Assembly: GCA_027306745.1 (NCBI GenBank)
Contig: DAHUZD010000340.1
Coordinates: forward strand, 1-5,920
Length of the DNA: 5,920 nt
Direction of reading: 5' to 3'
Source of the DNA: Acidobacteriaceae bacterium
GTDB taxonomy: Bacteria > Acidobacteriota > Terriglobia > Terriglobales > Acidobacteriaceae
Part shown: positions 1-5,920 of the stretch, piece after piece
How positions within the stretch are numbered: the stretch's first letter is position 1
How the letters are laid out: each line of letters begins with the position of its first letter
The notes under the pieces: model-generated
Databases searched by the model: none
Told to the model about the DNA's origin: nothing
The model's input: only the letters and a program-made list of their open reading frames with translations
Translations under genes and position numbers: made by a program

Positions 1-27
1 GGCCTAGACGGCCTGGGTGCGGGCACG

Positions 28-1011
28 ATGTCGCACGTGCCAGAGGCGGTGCCTCCGTCGCAGGCCCGGGGATTTTTGCGCGCCAAGAGCGACTCTGCAC
101 TGGCCGACCGGCTGTTTCAATGGGGCATGCTGGCCTGCGCCCTGACAATCTTTTTAATCGTGCTTTTCATTTTTGGGGAGTTGGCCTGGCAGTCACGCGA
201 GACCATCGCACGGTTTGGCGTCACGTTTTTCTATCGTGCCGTGTGGGATCCGGTGAATGAAAATTTTGGCGCGCGCAGCTTTATCTATGGCACGCTGATC
301 TCCTCCTTTCTAGCCTTGTTGCTGGCCGTACCGCTGTCGATCAGCACGGCGGTCTTTATTACCGAGATGTGCCCGGTTCCGCTGCGCAAGCCGCTGTCGT
401 TTTTAACGGAGCTTCTGGCGGCGATTCCCAGCGTGGTGTACGGGCTGTGGGCGCTGGTGGTGCTGGTGCCGATTCTGCGCACGCAGATTGACCCTTTGCT
501 GATGCGTGCATTGGGCTGGACAGGATTTTTTGACGGCCCCGATTACGGCGTGAGTATGCTGGCTGCCGGAATCATTTTGGCCATTATGATTTTGCCCATC
601 ATCTCCTCGATTACACGTGAAGTGCTGAGCACGGTGCCGCAAAGCCAGCGCGAAGCGGCCTTGGCTCTGGGAGCGACGCGTTGGGAGATGATCCGCATGG
701 GCGTGCTGCCCAATGCACGGCTGGGGATTGCGGGCGGAATTATTTTGGGCCTGGGGCGCGCGTTGGGCGAGACGATGGCCGTCACCATGGTGATTGGCAA
801 CCGGCCAGAGATTGCGCGCTCGCTGCTGGCACCGGGGTACACCATGGCCAGCGTGCTGGCCAATGAATTTACAGAAGCGACCAGCAGTCTGTATCTGAGC
901 GCGTTGATAGAAATTGGCCTGGCGCTGTTTCTGGTGACGATTGTGGTGAACGCACTGGCGCGGCTGCTCATCTGGTCGGTGACGCGCAGTGCTCCGGCGA
1001 GGATGAGCTGA
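28..1011 (+). CDS. pstC: Phosphate ABC transporter permease subunit PstC
   Basis: PstC is one of the two inner-membrane channel subunits of the PstSCAB high-affinity phosphate importer and pairs with PstA. The 327-residue product is near the usual PstC length (about 300-320). A basic cytoplasmic N-tail of about 30 residues precedes hydrophobic segments near 33-50, 87-112, 130-150, 173-196, 231-256 and 286-316, so about six membrane spans. The ABC-permease EAA loop that docks on PstB is clear at about 208-230 (REAALALGATRW, ending VLPNA), followed by the PstC-typical RALGETMAV at 244-252. The pattern WDPVNENFGARSFIYGTL at 73-90 is also characteristic. The frame is open to base 1, but no ATG, GTG or TTG lies between 1 and 28, and the residues it would add (GLDGLGAGT) are unremarkable, so the ATG at 28 is the best visible start. 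Its ribosome site is weak (G-rich, GGGTGCGGG). A start further left cannot be excluded. First visible gene of the operon; pstA follows after 5 nt. Confidence 0.95.
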   Translation: MSHVPEAVPPSQARGFLRAKSDSALADRLFQWGMLACALTIFLIVLFIFGELAWQSRETIARFGVTFFYRAVWDPVNENFGARSFIYGTLISSFLALLLAVPLSISTAVFITEMCPVPLRKPLSFLTELLAAIPSVVYGLWALVVLVPILRTQIDPLLMRALGWTGFFDGPDYGVSMLAAGIILAIMILPIISSITREVLSTVPQSQREAALALGATRWEMIRMGVLPNARLGIAGGIILGLGRALGETMAVTMVIGNRPEIARSLLAPGYTMASVLANEFTEATSSLYLSALIEIGLALFLVTIVVNALARLLIWSVTRSAPARMS

Positions 1012-1016
1012 GCGCG

Positions 1017-1886
1017 ATGCAGAAAAAAATCCAACAAGACGGACGACGGTGGCGAAGCTGGAAGAACCACGGAGCTACTGTGATGGCCGTGCTGGGCACC
1101 GCAGTGGTGATTGCGCCCTTGCTGGCCATTTTTGCCTATCTTGTGTACAAGGGCGCCAGCTCGCTGAATTGGGATTTCTTTACGCAGGTCCCCAAGCCCG
1201 TGGGAGAAACCGGCGGCGGCATGGAGAATGCGATTCTCGGCTCAGGCGTGTTGCTCTCTGTGGCTAGTGCGATCGGCATTCCTGTGGGCATTGCCTCGGG
1301 GGTATATCTGGCAGAGTTTGGCCGGGGGAACACGCTGGCCAATCTGGTGCGGTTTACTGCGGATGTGTTGAACGGAATTCCGTCGATCGTTGTGGGTATC
1401 GCCGTGTATTCGCTGATTGTGGTGCCGCAACTGCACTTTTCCGCATTTTCTGGCGGCGTGGCGCTGGGCATTATGATGATTCCCACGGTGACGCGCACAA
1501 CCGAAGAAATGCTGCGGCTGGTGCCACACGCAGTGCGCGAGGCTGCGCTGGGCCTGGGCGTTCCCAATTGGCGTTCGACGATTTCGATTACATTGCGCAC
1601 AGCTTCGACAGGCATCATCACCGGATGTATGCTGGCGTTTGCGCGCGTGGCTGGCGAGACGGCTCCCTTGCTGTTTACCGCGTTTGGCAATGACGACAGA
1701 AGCCTGGCGTTGAACCAGCCGATCGCTGCGCTGCCGTTACAGATTTTCGTGTATGCGGTTTCTCCATACAATGATTGGCATCGGCTGGCGTGGGCCGGTT
1801 CGCTGGTGTTGATTGTTTTGATCGTGGTATCCGTGTCGCTGGTGCGGTTTGTTACGTCGCGCGGCGTGTTGAAAGGGGCTAGCTAG
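1017..1886 (+). CDS. pstA: Phosphate ABC transporter permease subunit PstA
   Basis: PstA is the second membrane-channel subunit of the Pst phosphate importer. The 289-residue product is of normal family length. A positively charged N-terminus ([13 protein letters not shown]) is followed by spans near 22-44, 72-98, 118-137, 144-158, 197-216 and 258-280, as expected for six helices. The EAA loop is at about 174-196 ([12 protein letters not shown]), with Leu-Arg-Thr where many permeases have Leu-Pro, as is usual for PstA. The segment [17 protein letters not shown] at 209-225 and the C-terminal [12 protein letters not shown] with [13 protein letters not shown] at 233-261 are strongly PstA-like. 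The ATG at 1017 lies 5 nt after the pstC stop. A GAGGA at 999-1003 inside pstC is a rather distant ribosome site. The internal ATG at 1083 (residue 23) would remove the charged N-terminus and is less likely. The stop TAG shares its last base with the GTG start of pstB, which suggests translational coupling. Confidence 0.95.
   Translation: MQKKIQQDGRRWRSWKNHGATVMAVLGTAVVIAPLLAIFAYLVYKGASSLNWDFFTQVPKPVGETGGGMENAILGSGVLLSVASAIGIPVGIASGVYLAEFGRGNTLANLVRFTADVLNGIPSIVVGIAVYSLIVVPQLHFSAFSGGVALGIMMIPTVTRTTEEMLRLVPHAVREAALGLGVPNWRSTISITLRTASTGIITGCMLAFARVAGETAPLLFTAFGNDDRSLALNQPIAALPLQIFVYAVSPYNDWHRLAWAGSLVLIVLIVVSVSLVRFVTSRGVLKGAS
1871..1878 (+). promoter_or_regulatory. Ribosome binding site for pstB
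   Basis: The purine run GAAAGGGG inside the 3' end of pstA ends 7 nt before the GTG at 1886. It supports that GTG as the pstB start. The next in-frame Met (residue 53) would delete the Walker A motif. Confidence 0.6.
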
Positions 1887-2644
1887 TGGGTGTTGGCATC
1901 GAGGTAAAAGAACTGAATGCCTGGTATGGCGAGACGCACACGCTGCGCTCGATCAGCCTGAAGATACCGGCCAACCACGCCACGGCGCTCATTGGCCCGT
2001 CGGGCTGCGGCAAATCCACATTTGTACGGTGCTTGAACCGGATGCATGAGACGAACCCGATTGCGCGCGTGACGGGTAGCGTCAAGATTGGTGATCTCGA
2101 CATTTATCACGGTGTTTCTCCTGTGGTGATCCGCAGACGCATCGGCATGGTTTTTCAGCTGCCCAATCCTTTTCCGACGATGTCCATCTTCGATAACGTG
2201 GCCAGTGGGTTGCGCCTAAATGGGTTTCGCAACAAGAAGGCTCTGGATGAGATCGTCGAGCGTTCACTGCGACGTGCGGCGCTGTGGGATGAAGTGAAGG
2301 ATGATTTGCGGCGCAAGTCGGGCGCGAGCCTTTCTGGCGGGCAGCAGCAGCGCTTGTGCATTGCACGCACTCTGGCCGTGGATCCTGAGGTGCTGCTGAT
2401 GGATGAGCCGGCCTCGGCGCTGGATCCGATTTCAACGGCGAAGATTGAGGACCTGATCTTTGAGCTGAAAAGTGAATATACGATTGTCATCGTGACGCAC
2501 AACATGCAGCAGGCGGCGCGTGTGGCCGAGAATACCGGATTCTTTTTGAATGGGCATCTGGTTGAGTTTGACGCAACAACCAAAATTTTTACCAATCCCA
2601 GCGACAAACGCACAGAAGACTACATCACAGGCAGGTTTGGATGA
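1886..2644 (+). CDS. pstB: Phosphate ABC transporter ATP-binding protein PstB
   Basis: PstB is the cytoplasmic ATPase that dimerises under PstC and PstA and powers phosphate import. The 252-residue product matches the family length (about 250-260) and all nucleotide-binding elements are intact: A-loop aromatics W13/Y14, Walker [10 protein letters not shown] at 37-45, Q-loop Gln91 in [13 protein letters not shown] signature LSGGQQQR at 149-156, Walker [14 protein letters not shown] at 169-181 with catalytic Glu174, and switch His205 in THNMQQA. Features specific to PstB rather than other ABC ATPases are the Walker A context with [10 protein letters not shown] (46-55), the [24 protein letters not shown] stretch at 90-113, and the C-terminus [18 protein letters not shown]. 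The GTG start overlaps the pstA stop by one base and has a good upstream ribosome site. The stop overlaps the phoU start as ATGA. Identification is secure. Confidence 0.97.
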   Translation: MGVGIEVKELNAWYGETHTLRSISLKIPANHATALIGPSGCGKSTFVRCLNRMHETNPIARVTGSVKIGDLDIYHGVSPVVIRRRIGMVFQLPNPFPTMSIFDNVASGLRLNGFRNKKALDEIVERSLRRAALWDEVKDDLRRKSGASLSGGQQQRLCIARTLAVDPEVLLMDEPASALDPISTAKIEDLIFELKSEYTIVIVTHNMQQAARVAENTGFFLNGHLVEFDATTKIFTNPSDKRTEDYITGRFG

Positions 2645-3309
2645 CGCGGATCCGGTTCCACCAAAGCCTTGACGATTTGAAAGAGAAGCTGCTGGTGATG
2701 GCAGGCATGGCCGAGCAGGCCATTGAGCGCTCGACGGAGGCCTACCGGTTGCGCGATCTGAACCTATGCGACCAGGTGCAGGCCGCCGAGCCGGGCATCA
2801 ACCGGCTGGAGCGCGAGATTGACCAATTGGCGCTGGATTTGCTGGCCATGGAGCAGCCCATGGCAGTCGACCTGCGTTTTATTTTGGCTGTGATTAAGAT
2901 CAACGCCGATGTGGAGCGTGTGGGCGACCAGGCGGTGAACATTGTTGAGCGTGTGCGGGATTTATATACGATGCCGCCGCTGGATGTTCCGGTAGACATT
3001 CCACGCATGGCGGCGCTGTCTGGGTCCATGGTGCGGCGCGCGCTGCAATCATTTATCGACGCGGATGCGGACATGGCCGAATCTGTGCTGACGATGGACG
3101 ACCAGGTGGATGCGATGAACGCAGGAGCGTACAAAACGCTGGGAGCGATCATCCAGGAGAAGCCGGCGCAGGCGCAGTACGCGCTCGATGTGCTTTTCAT
3201 TGCGCGCAACCTGGAGCGCGTGGGCGACCACGCCACGAACATTGCCGAGGATGTCATCTTCTGGGTGCGTGGTGCCGATGTTCGCCATCATTTGCGCACA
3301 GGTAGTTAA
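2641..3309 (+). CDS. phoU: Phosphate signalling regulator PhoU
   Basis: PhoU is a cytoplasmic helical protein. In well-studied bacteria it links the Pst transporter to the PhoR sensor kinase and keeps the Pho regulon off, and phosphate uptake limited, when phosphate is plentiful. The 222-residue product has the family length and shows the two tandem three-helix PhoU repeats. The metal-site motif appears once per repeat: [14 protein letters not shown] at 90-103 and [15 protein letters not shown] at 190-204. The N-terminus ([23 protein letters not shown]) is also typical. The ATG overlaps the pstB TGA as ATGA, with AGGCAGG about 6 nt upstream, so translation is probably coupled to pstB. No phoR or phoB is visible in the window, so the partner kinase is unknown. 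The TAA at 3307-3309 overlaps the stop of the convergent addA-like gene, leaving no room for a terminator between the genes. Confidence 0.96.
   Translation: MTRIRFHQSLDDLKEKLLVMAGMAEQAIERSTEAYRLRDLNLCDQVQAAEPGINRLEREIDQLALDLLAMEQPMAVDLRFILAVIKINADVERVGDQAVNIVERVRDLYTMPPLDVPVDIPRMAALSGSMVRRALQSFIDADADMAESVLTMDDQVDAMNAGAYKTLGAIIQEKPAQAQYALDVLFIARNLERVGDHATNIAEDVIFWVRGADVRHHLRTGS
3306..3309. other. Tail-to-tail overlapping stop codons (TTAA)
   Basis: The palindrome TTAA holds the phoU stop (TAA, + strand, 3307-3309) and the stop of the convergent helicase-nuclease gene (TAA, - strand, 3308-3306). The two coding regions therefore overlap by four bases. Any transcription terminator for either gene must lie inside the other gene's coding sequence. 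Confidence 0.95.
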
Positions 3310-5920
3310 TTTTCTTCTGCAGACCACCAAGTACAATGCAGTAGCAACGGGTAGTAGAGCGCCAAGTGAATTGCCGGGGCCTGCGGATAGGCAGCGCGCA
3401 CTGCATTTGCGTAGCGCTGCATCGTGGGTTTGTAGATTTCTTTTTGATCTGCAAGAAATTCATCCAAGCCGCGGGCACCGTGATCCGATGTTTTGAAGTC
3501 GACGATCCAAAGGTGTGAAGCGCCGACTGTTCCCGGCTTGGGTCCTGCGAGGAACATGCGATCCAGCCGCACGGAAATCGCCTGATTCTGCTGTATTGCA
3601 GTGAAGGGGATTTCAAACTCTGGCAGATCTGGGTCCAGAGATGGCTGAGCGGCGAGAATCCACTGCGCTATGTGGTCGTGCGCGAGAGATTCTAATGTGC
3701 GCTGGATTTTTTCGGCAGATACTTTTGCTTCCTTGGGGGCGGCTCCGCTTTGCCGCAGACGCAGTTCCGCGGGTTGCTGCAGCTTGGCAATGGCCGCTTG
3801 GTGCGCGTCCGCATCTTGATCTCTACGAAGTATTTCTGCCAACGGCTGCAAGAGTGCATGGAGTACTGTACCGAAGGCACGCGCATGCAGAGAACCTTGA
3901 GGGCGCAGCAGGGGAGTGTCCTCTGCAGATTCCAATGAATGCGGTTGCAAGATGGCGTTGGATGGCGGCGTATTCATCTGCGGCCATTCTGGATGCCAGC
4001 CAGTAGGCAAACGGCGAAAGTTAGAGAGCGGAATGGAGGATGGCTCTTGATTGGCAGCGATGGATCGCAATTGGCCCGGCAGTGCATTGGATGTGGCGGC
4101 GGGCATGGTGAGCACGGTTGCCGGTTGATGCGACTCTGTAATGGCTGAAAAATGATTCTTTGCAAATGCCCAGGCAATGGAAAGAAGTGAATCCTGACTC
4201 GGAGTGGATAGATTTCCATCCTTGCCGATTTTTGCCTCAGCGAAGAGATGCAATTGGTCCCGCGCGCGCGTGCAGGCCACATAGAAGAGCCGGCGCATCT
4301 CCGCAGCATCGCGGGCACGAATGCGTCGGCGGAGCCATGCGCTGGTTGGCTCATCCGTTTCTGTCGCGTGTTGAATCGGGACCAGGTAGATGCGTGGCTC
4401 CGCGCTGTCATCCAAGGGCCACTCCTCAGACCACAGCAACAATTTTGCTTTTGCAGGCGGAACCTTTTTGTGCAGGCCGGGAAGAAAGACCACGTCCCAC
4501 TCCAGCCCTTTGGCTTTGTGGATGGTGAGGATCTCGACAGGGTTTTCTGGGAGCACAAGGGGCCTGGCATAGAGCTTTTGCATCTGTTCCTCGATGCGCA
4601 CGCCACTGATGGGCGTTGGTTCATCCGCAAGAGAATTGAGCAAGTCAAAAAATTGATCGATGGCCGGAGAGTCCTCAGGTTGGATGCAGGCTGGGCCGCC
4701 AAGCGTGTTCCATAGACGCTCGACGAGTGTTGATAAAGATTCCTCGGTGAGTAAGGCCTGTGCTTGCTGTAGGGCCGCCCATGTTCTCTGCGCACGGAGT
4801 TGTCCGTCATTCGAGAGGAGATGAATGCGAGTTTGCAAGAGTTCAGAGATAGTGCTGTCACGAAATTTTCCATCGTTTGCGCTGCAGAGTGCGTGTAGAT
4901 CGGCCAAGGTCAGTCCGCACCATGGAGCGCGCAAAACGGCCAGCCATGTGGTGCGATCTGCTGCATGGAGCAATGCGCGCGTGAGGGCAAGCAGGTCTAG
5001 CAATGGCTGCCGATCGGCCAGTGTATCCATATCGACCGTGTGATAGGCAATGCCCTGATCACGGAGTGCGGCAAGGATGGGGATGGCCTGAGACCTTTTG
5101 CGGACGAGAATTGCGATGCTTTTTGGCTTGCCGCTCGCAGACACTTCCATTTGCACTTGGCGGATGAGCAAGCCGATTTCCCGTGCTTCCAATGTATCGG
5201 AGGATTCTTGAGGCTCTGCATTCGTTTGTTGCAGGCGCGGATGCCATTGAACCAGCCCCTGCGGAGAGCTATTGCGGACTGCGTGAGATGGGGTGAAGGC
5301 AATGGCTTCCTGCTCGCTCGGATGCTCGAACATCTGCGCAAACCAATCGTTGCCAGCTTCCACAAGAGTGCGTTCGGAGCGAAAATTTCTGGACAGAGTC
5401 ATCAATTCAAATTGGATGGAGCCGAGACCATAGCGTTGCGCCTGAGCGAAGAGCGCGACCTCTGCATTGCGAAAGCGGTAGATGGATTGCTTGGGGTCGC
5501 CGACAAGAAAAACAGTTTGACTGTGGCCGTCCCAGCTTTGCGTGAGTGCCTGCAAAAGTTGAAATTGCGTAACGGACGTGTCCTGCACCTCGTCCACAAG
5601 CAAATGCTGGATTTTTGTTCCGAGCGCCAAGGCAGCTCCGCTGGCGTCCTGTTGCAGTGCGTTGCGAGCCGCTAGCATGACTTCAGTGAAGTCGGTTTGT
5701 CCTGTGCGTGCGAATATGAGCTGCAACTCCACAAGTGCACGGCGCAGAAGAAGGAAGCTGGCGCGCAAGACACTTTTCTGCTGTTCGCTGTAGTCGGGGG
5801 ATGGACAAGAACGAATCGCACTTAGTGAATCTATGAACGTGGAATTTTCTACTAGCTGAGCCAACAATTGCAGCATTTCCTTTTTGCGCGGATCGTTTGG
5901 GGGGAAGCCTTGTCTTTTAT
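3306..5920 (-). CDS. addA: AddA-type ATP-dependent helicase/nuclease subunit A, 5' end cut by window edge
   Basis: This protein probably unwinds and resects double-strand DNA ends, with an AddB partner, to start RecA-dependent repair. The frame is open to the right edge. The first internal Met is at 5876, but 14 further in-frame residues (ending FPPNDPRKKE) show that the gene continues, so at least 870 residues are visible. Numbered from that Met, the UvrD-like SF1 helicase motifs are: II LLVDEVQDT (92-100, Asp95/Glu96), III VGDPKQSIYRFRNA (125-138), IV LSRNFRS (161-167), V EILTIHKAKGLEWD (448-461) and VI RRLFYVACTRARD (528-540). A RecB-like PD-(D/E)XK nuclease follows: His673 in FGTVLHALL, Asp772 in RLDR, and Asp793/Lys795 in VDFKTS. 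The usual QxxxY motif reads TMQRY (818-822), with Thr for Gln. Walker A and the N-terminal few hundred residues are missing. There is no cysteine cluster, so it is not AddB. RecB is the alternative; the compact arrangement and DxK context favour AddA. Confidence 0.85.
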   Translation of the reverse strand, partial: KRQGFPPNDPRKKEMLQLLAQLVENSTFIDSLSAIRSCPSPDYSEQQKSVLRASFLLLRRALVELQLIFARTGQTDFTEVMLAARNALQQDASGAALALGTKIQHLLVDEVQDTSVTQFQLLQALTQSWDGHSQTVFLVGDPKQSIYRFRNAEVALFAQAQRYGLGSIQFELMTLSRNFRSERTLVEAGNDWFAQMFEHPSEQEAIAFTPSHAVRNSSPQGLVQWHPRLQQTNAEPQESSDTLEAREIGLLIRQVQMEVSASGKPKSIAILVRKRSQAIPILAALRDQGIAYHTVDMDTLADRQPLLDLLALTRALLHAADRTTWLAVLRAPWCGLTLADLHALCSANDGKFRDSTISELLQTRIHLLSNDGQLRAQRTWAALQQAQALLTEESLSTLVERLWNTLGGPACIQPEDSPAIDQFFDLLNSLADEPTPISGVRIEEQMQKLYARPLVLPENPVEILTIHKAKGLEWDVVFLPGLHKKVPPAKAKLLLWSEEWPLDDSAEPRIYLVPIQHATETDEPTSAWLRRRIRARDAAEMRRLFYVACTRARDQLHLFAEAKIGKDGNLSTPSQDSLLSIAWAFAKNHFSAITESHQPATVLTMPAATSNALPGQLRSIAANQEPSSIPLSNFRRLPTGWHPEWPQMNTPPSNAILQPHSLESAEDTPLLRPQGSLHARAFGTVLHALLQPLAEILRRDQDADAHQAAIAKLQQPAELRLRQSGAAPKEAKVSAEKIQRTLESLAHDHIAQWILAAQPSLDPDLPEFEIPFTAIQQNQAISVRLDRMFLAGPKPGTVGASHLWIVDFKTSDHGARGLDEFLADQKEIYKPTMQRYANAVRAAYPQAPAIHLALYYPLLLHCTWWSAEEN

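Noticed and set aside
1136..1771. Long - strand open frames opposite the pst genes (1136-1771, 543-1070, 2155-2613) and phoU (2742-3257).
   Set aside because: They mirror unambiguous pstC, pstA, pstB and phoU sequence. The Ser/Thr/Arg-rich translations are what antisense reading of such codons gives, with no domain signal.
3391..3420. Imperfect hairpin 82 nt downstream of the phoU stop: GCAGCG pairs with CGCTGC, with an inner CGCA/TGCG stem and a 3-nt bulge. Considered as a phoU terminator.
   Set aside because: No T-tract follows the stem directly; the nearest T-rich run (TTTCTTTTT) begins about 17 nt later. It also lies in addA coding sequence, where short GC stems arise by chance.
3974..4873. 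299-codon - strand frame overlapping the addA-like gene in another phase, containing stretches resembling shifted helicase sequence.
   Set aside because: The AddA frame runs through this region without interruption and carries motifs V and VI there, so there is no frameshift and this is an out-of-phase shadow.
5040..5675. Long + strand open frame (211 codons) opposite the helicase gene, with others at 4248-4715 and 4160-4528.
   Set aside because: They lie antisense to well-conserved helicase and nuclease coding sequence, have Arg/Cys/His-rich composition without recognisable domains, and lack ribosome sites. They are shadow frames.
3306..5920. Possible defence-system helicase-nuclease, considered because SF1 helicase plus PD-(D/E)XK architectures occur in anti-phage systems.
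   Set aside because: The motif order and the RecB-like C-terminal nuclease fit housekeeping AddA. The visible neighbours are phosphate transport genes, with no methylase, toxin, integrase or other defence gene in view.

Overview
The window holds the 3' part of a high-affinity phosphate uptake (Pst) operon on the + strand. A convergent, 5'-truncated gene for an AddA/RecB-type helicase-nuclease follows on the - strand. Coding density is close to 100%: the only non-coding bases are about 27 at the left edge and 5 between pstC and pstA, so there is no gene-free stretch of any size.

Layout. Bases 28-1011 are pstC and 1017-1886 are pstA, the two permease subunits. Bases 1886-2644 are pstB (ATPase) and 2641-3309 are phoU (regulator). 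The genes are 5 nt apart, then overlap by 1 nt, then by 4 nt, which indicates one transcript with coupled translation. The phosphate-binding protein gene pstS and the operon promoter are not in the window. They probably lie to the left, where a TAG in another frame at 5-7 could be the end of the preceding gene. From 3306 to the right edge, the - strand encodes the C-terminal 870 or so residues of a UvrD-like (SF1) helicase with a C-terminal PD-(D/E)XK nuclease domain, best read as AddA. Its N-terminus (Walker A) lies beyond base 5920. The stop codons of phoU and addA lie inside the same four bases, TTAA at 3306-3309.

How the genes work together. PstC and PstA form the membrane channel, PstB dimers drive it with ATP, and an unseen PstS delivers phosphate. 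PhoU couples the transporter state to phosphate signalling, classically a PhoR/PhoB two-component system, which is also not in the window. The AddA-like protein belongs to a separate process, processing of double-strand DNA ends for recombination, and normally needs an AddB partner that is not visible here. The neighbourhood looks coincidental rather than functional.

Organism. This is a bacterium of moderately high GC with a standard PstCAB-PhoU set. The single-polypeptide AddA architecture and general sequence style would fit Acidobacteriota, but this is a weak impression and not a demonstrated assignment. I see no mobile element, CRISPR array, RNA gene or sign of an undescribed system; this is ordinary chromosomal housekeeping sequence. 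The points most worth checking are the shared-stop convergent junction and a Gln-to-Thr change in the nuclease QxxxY motif.
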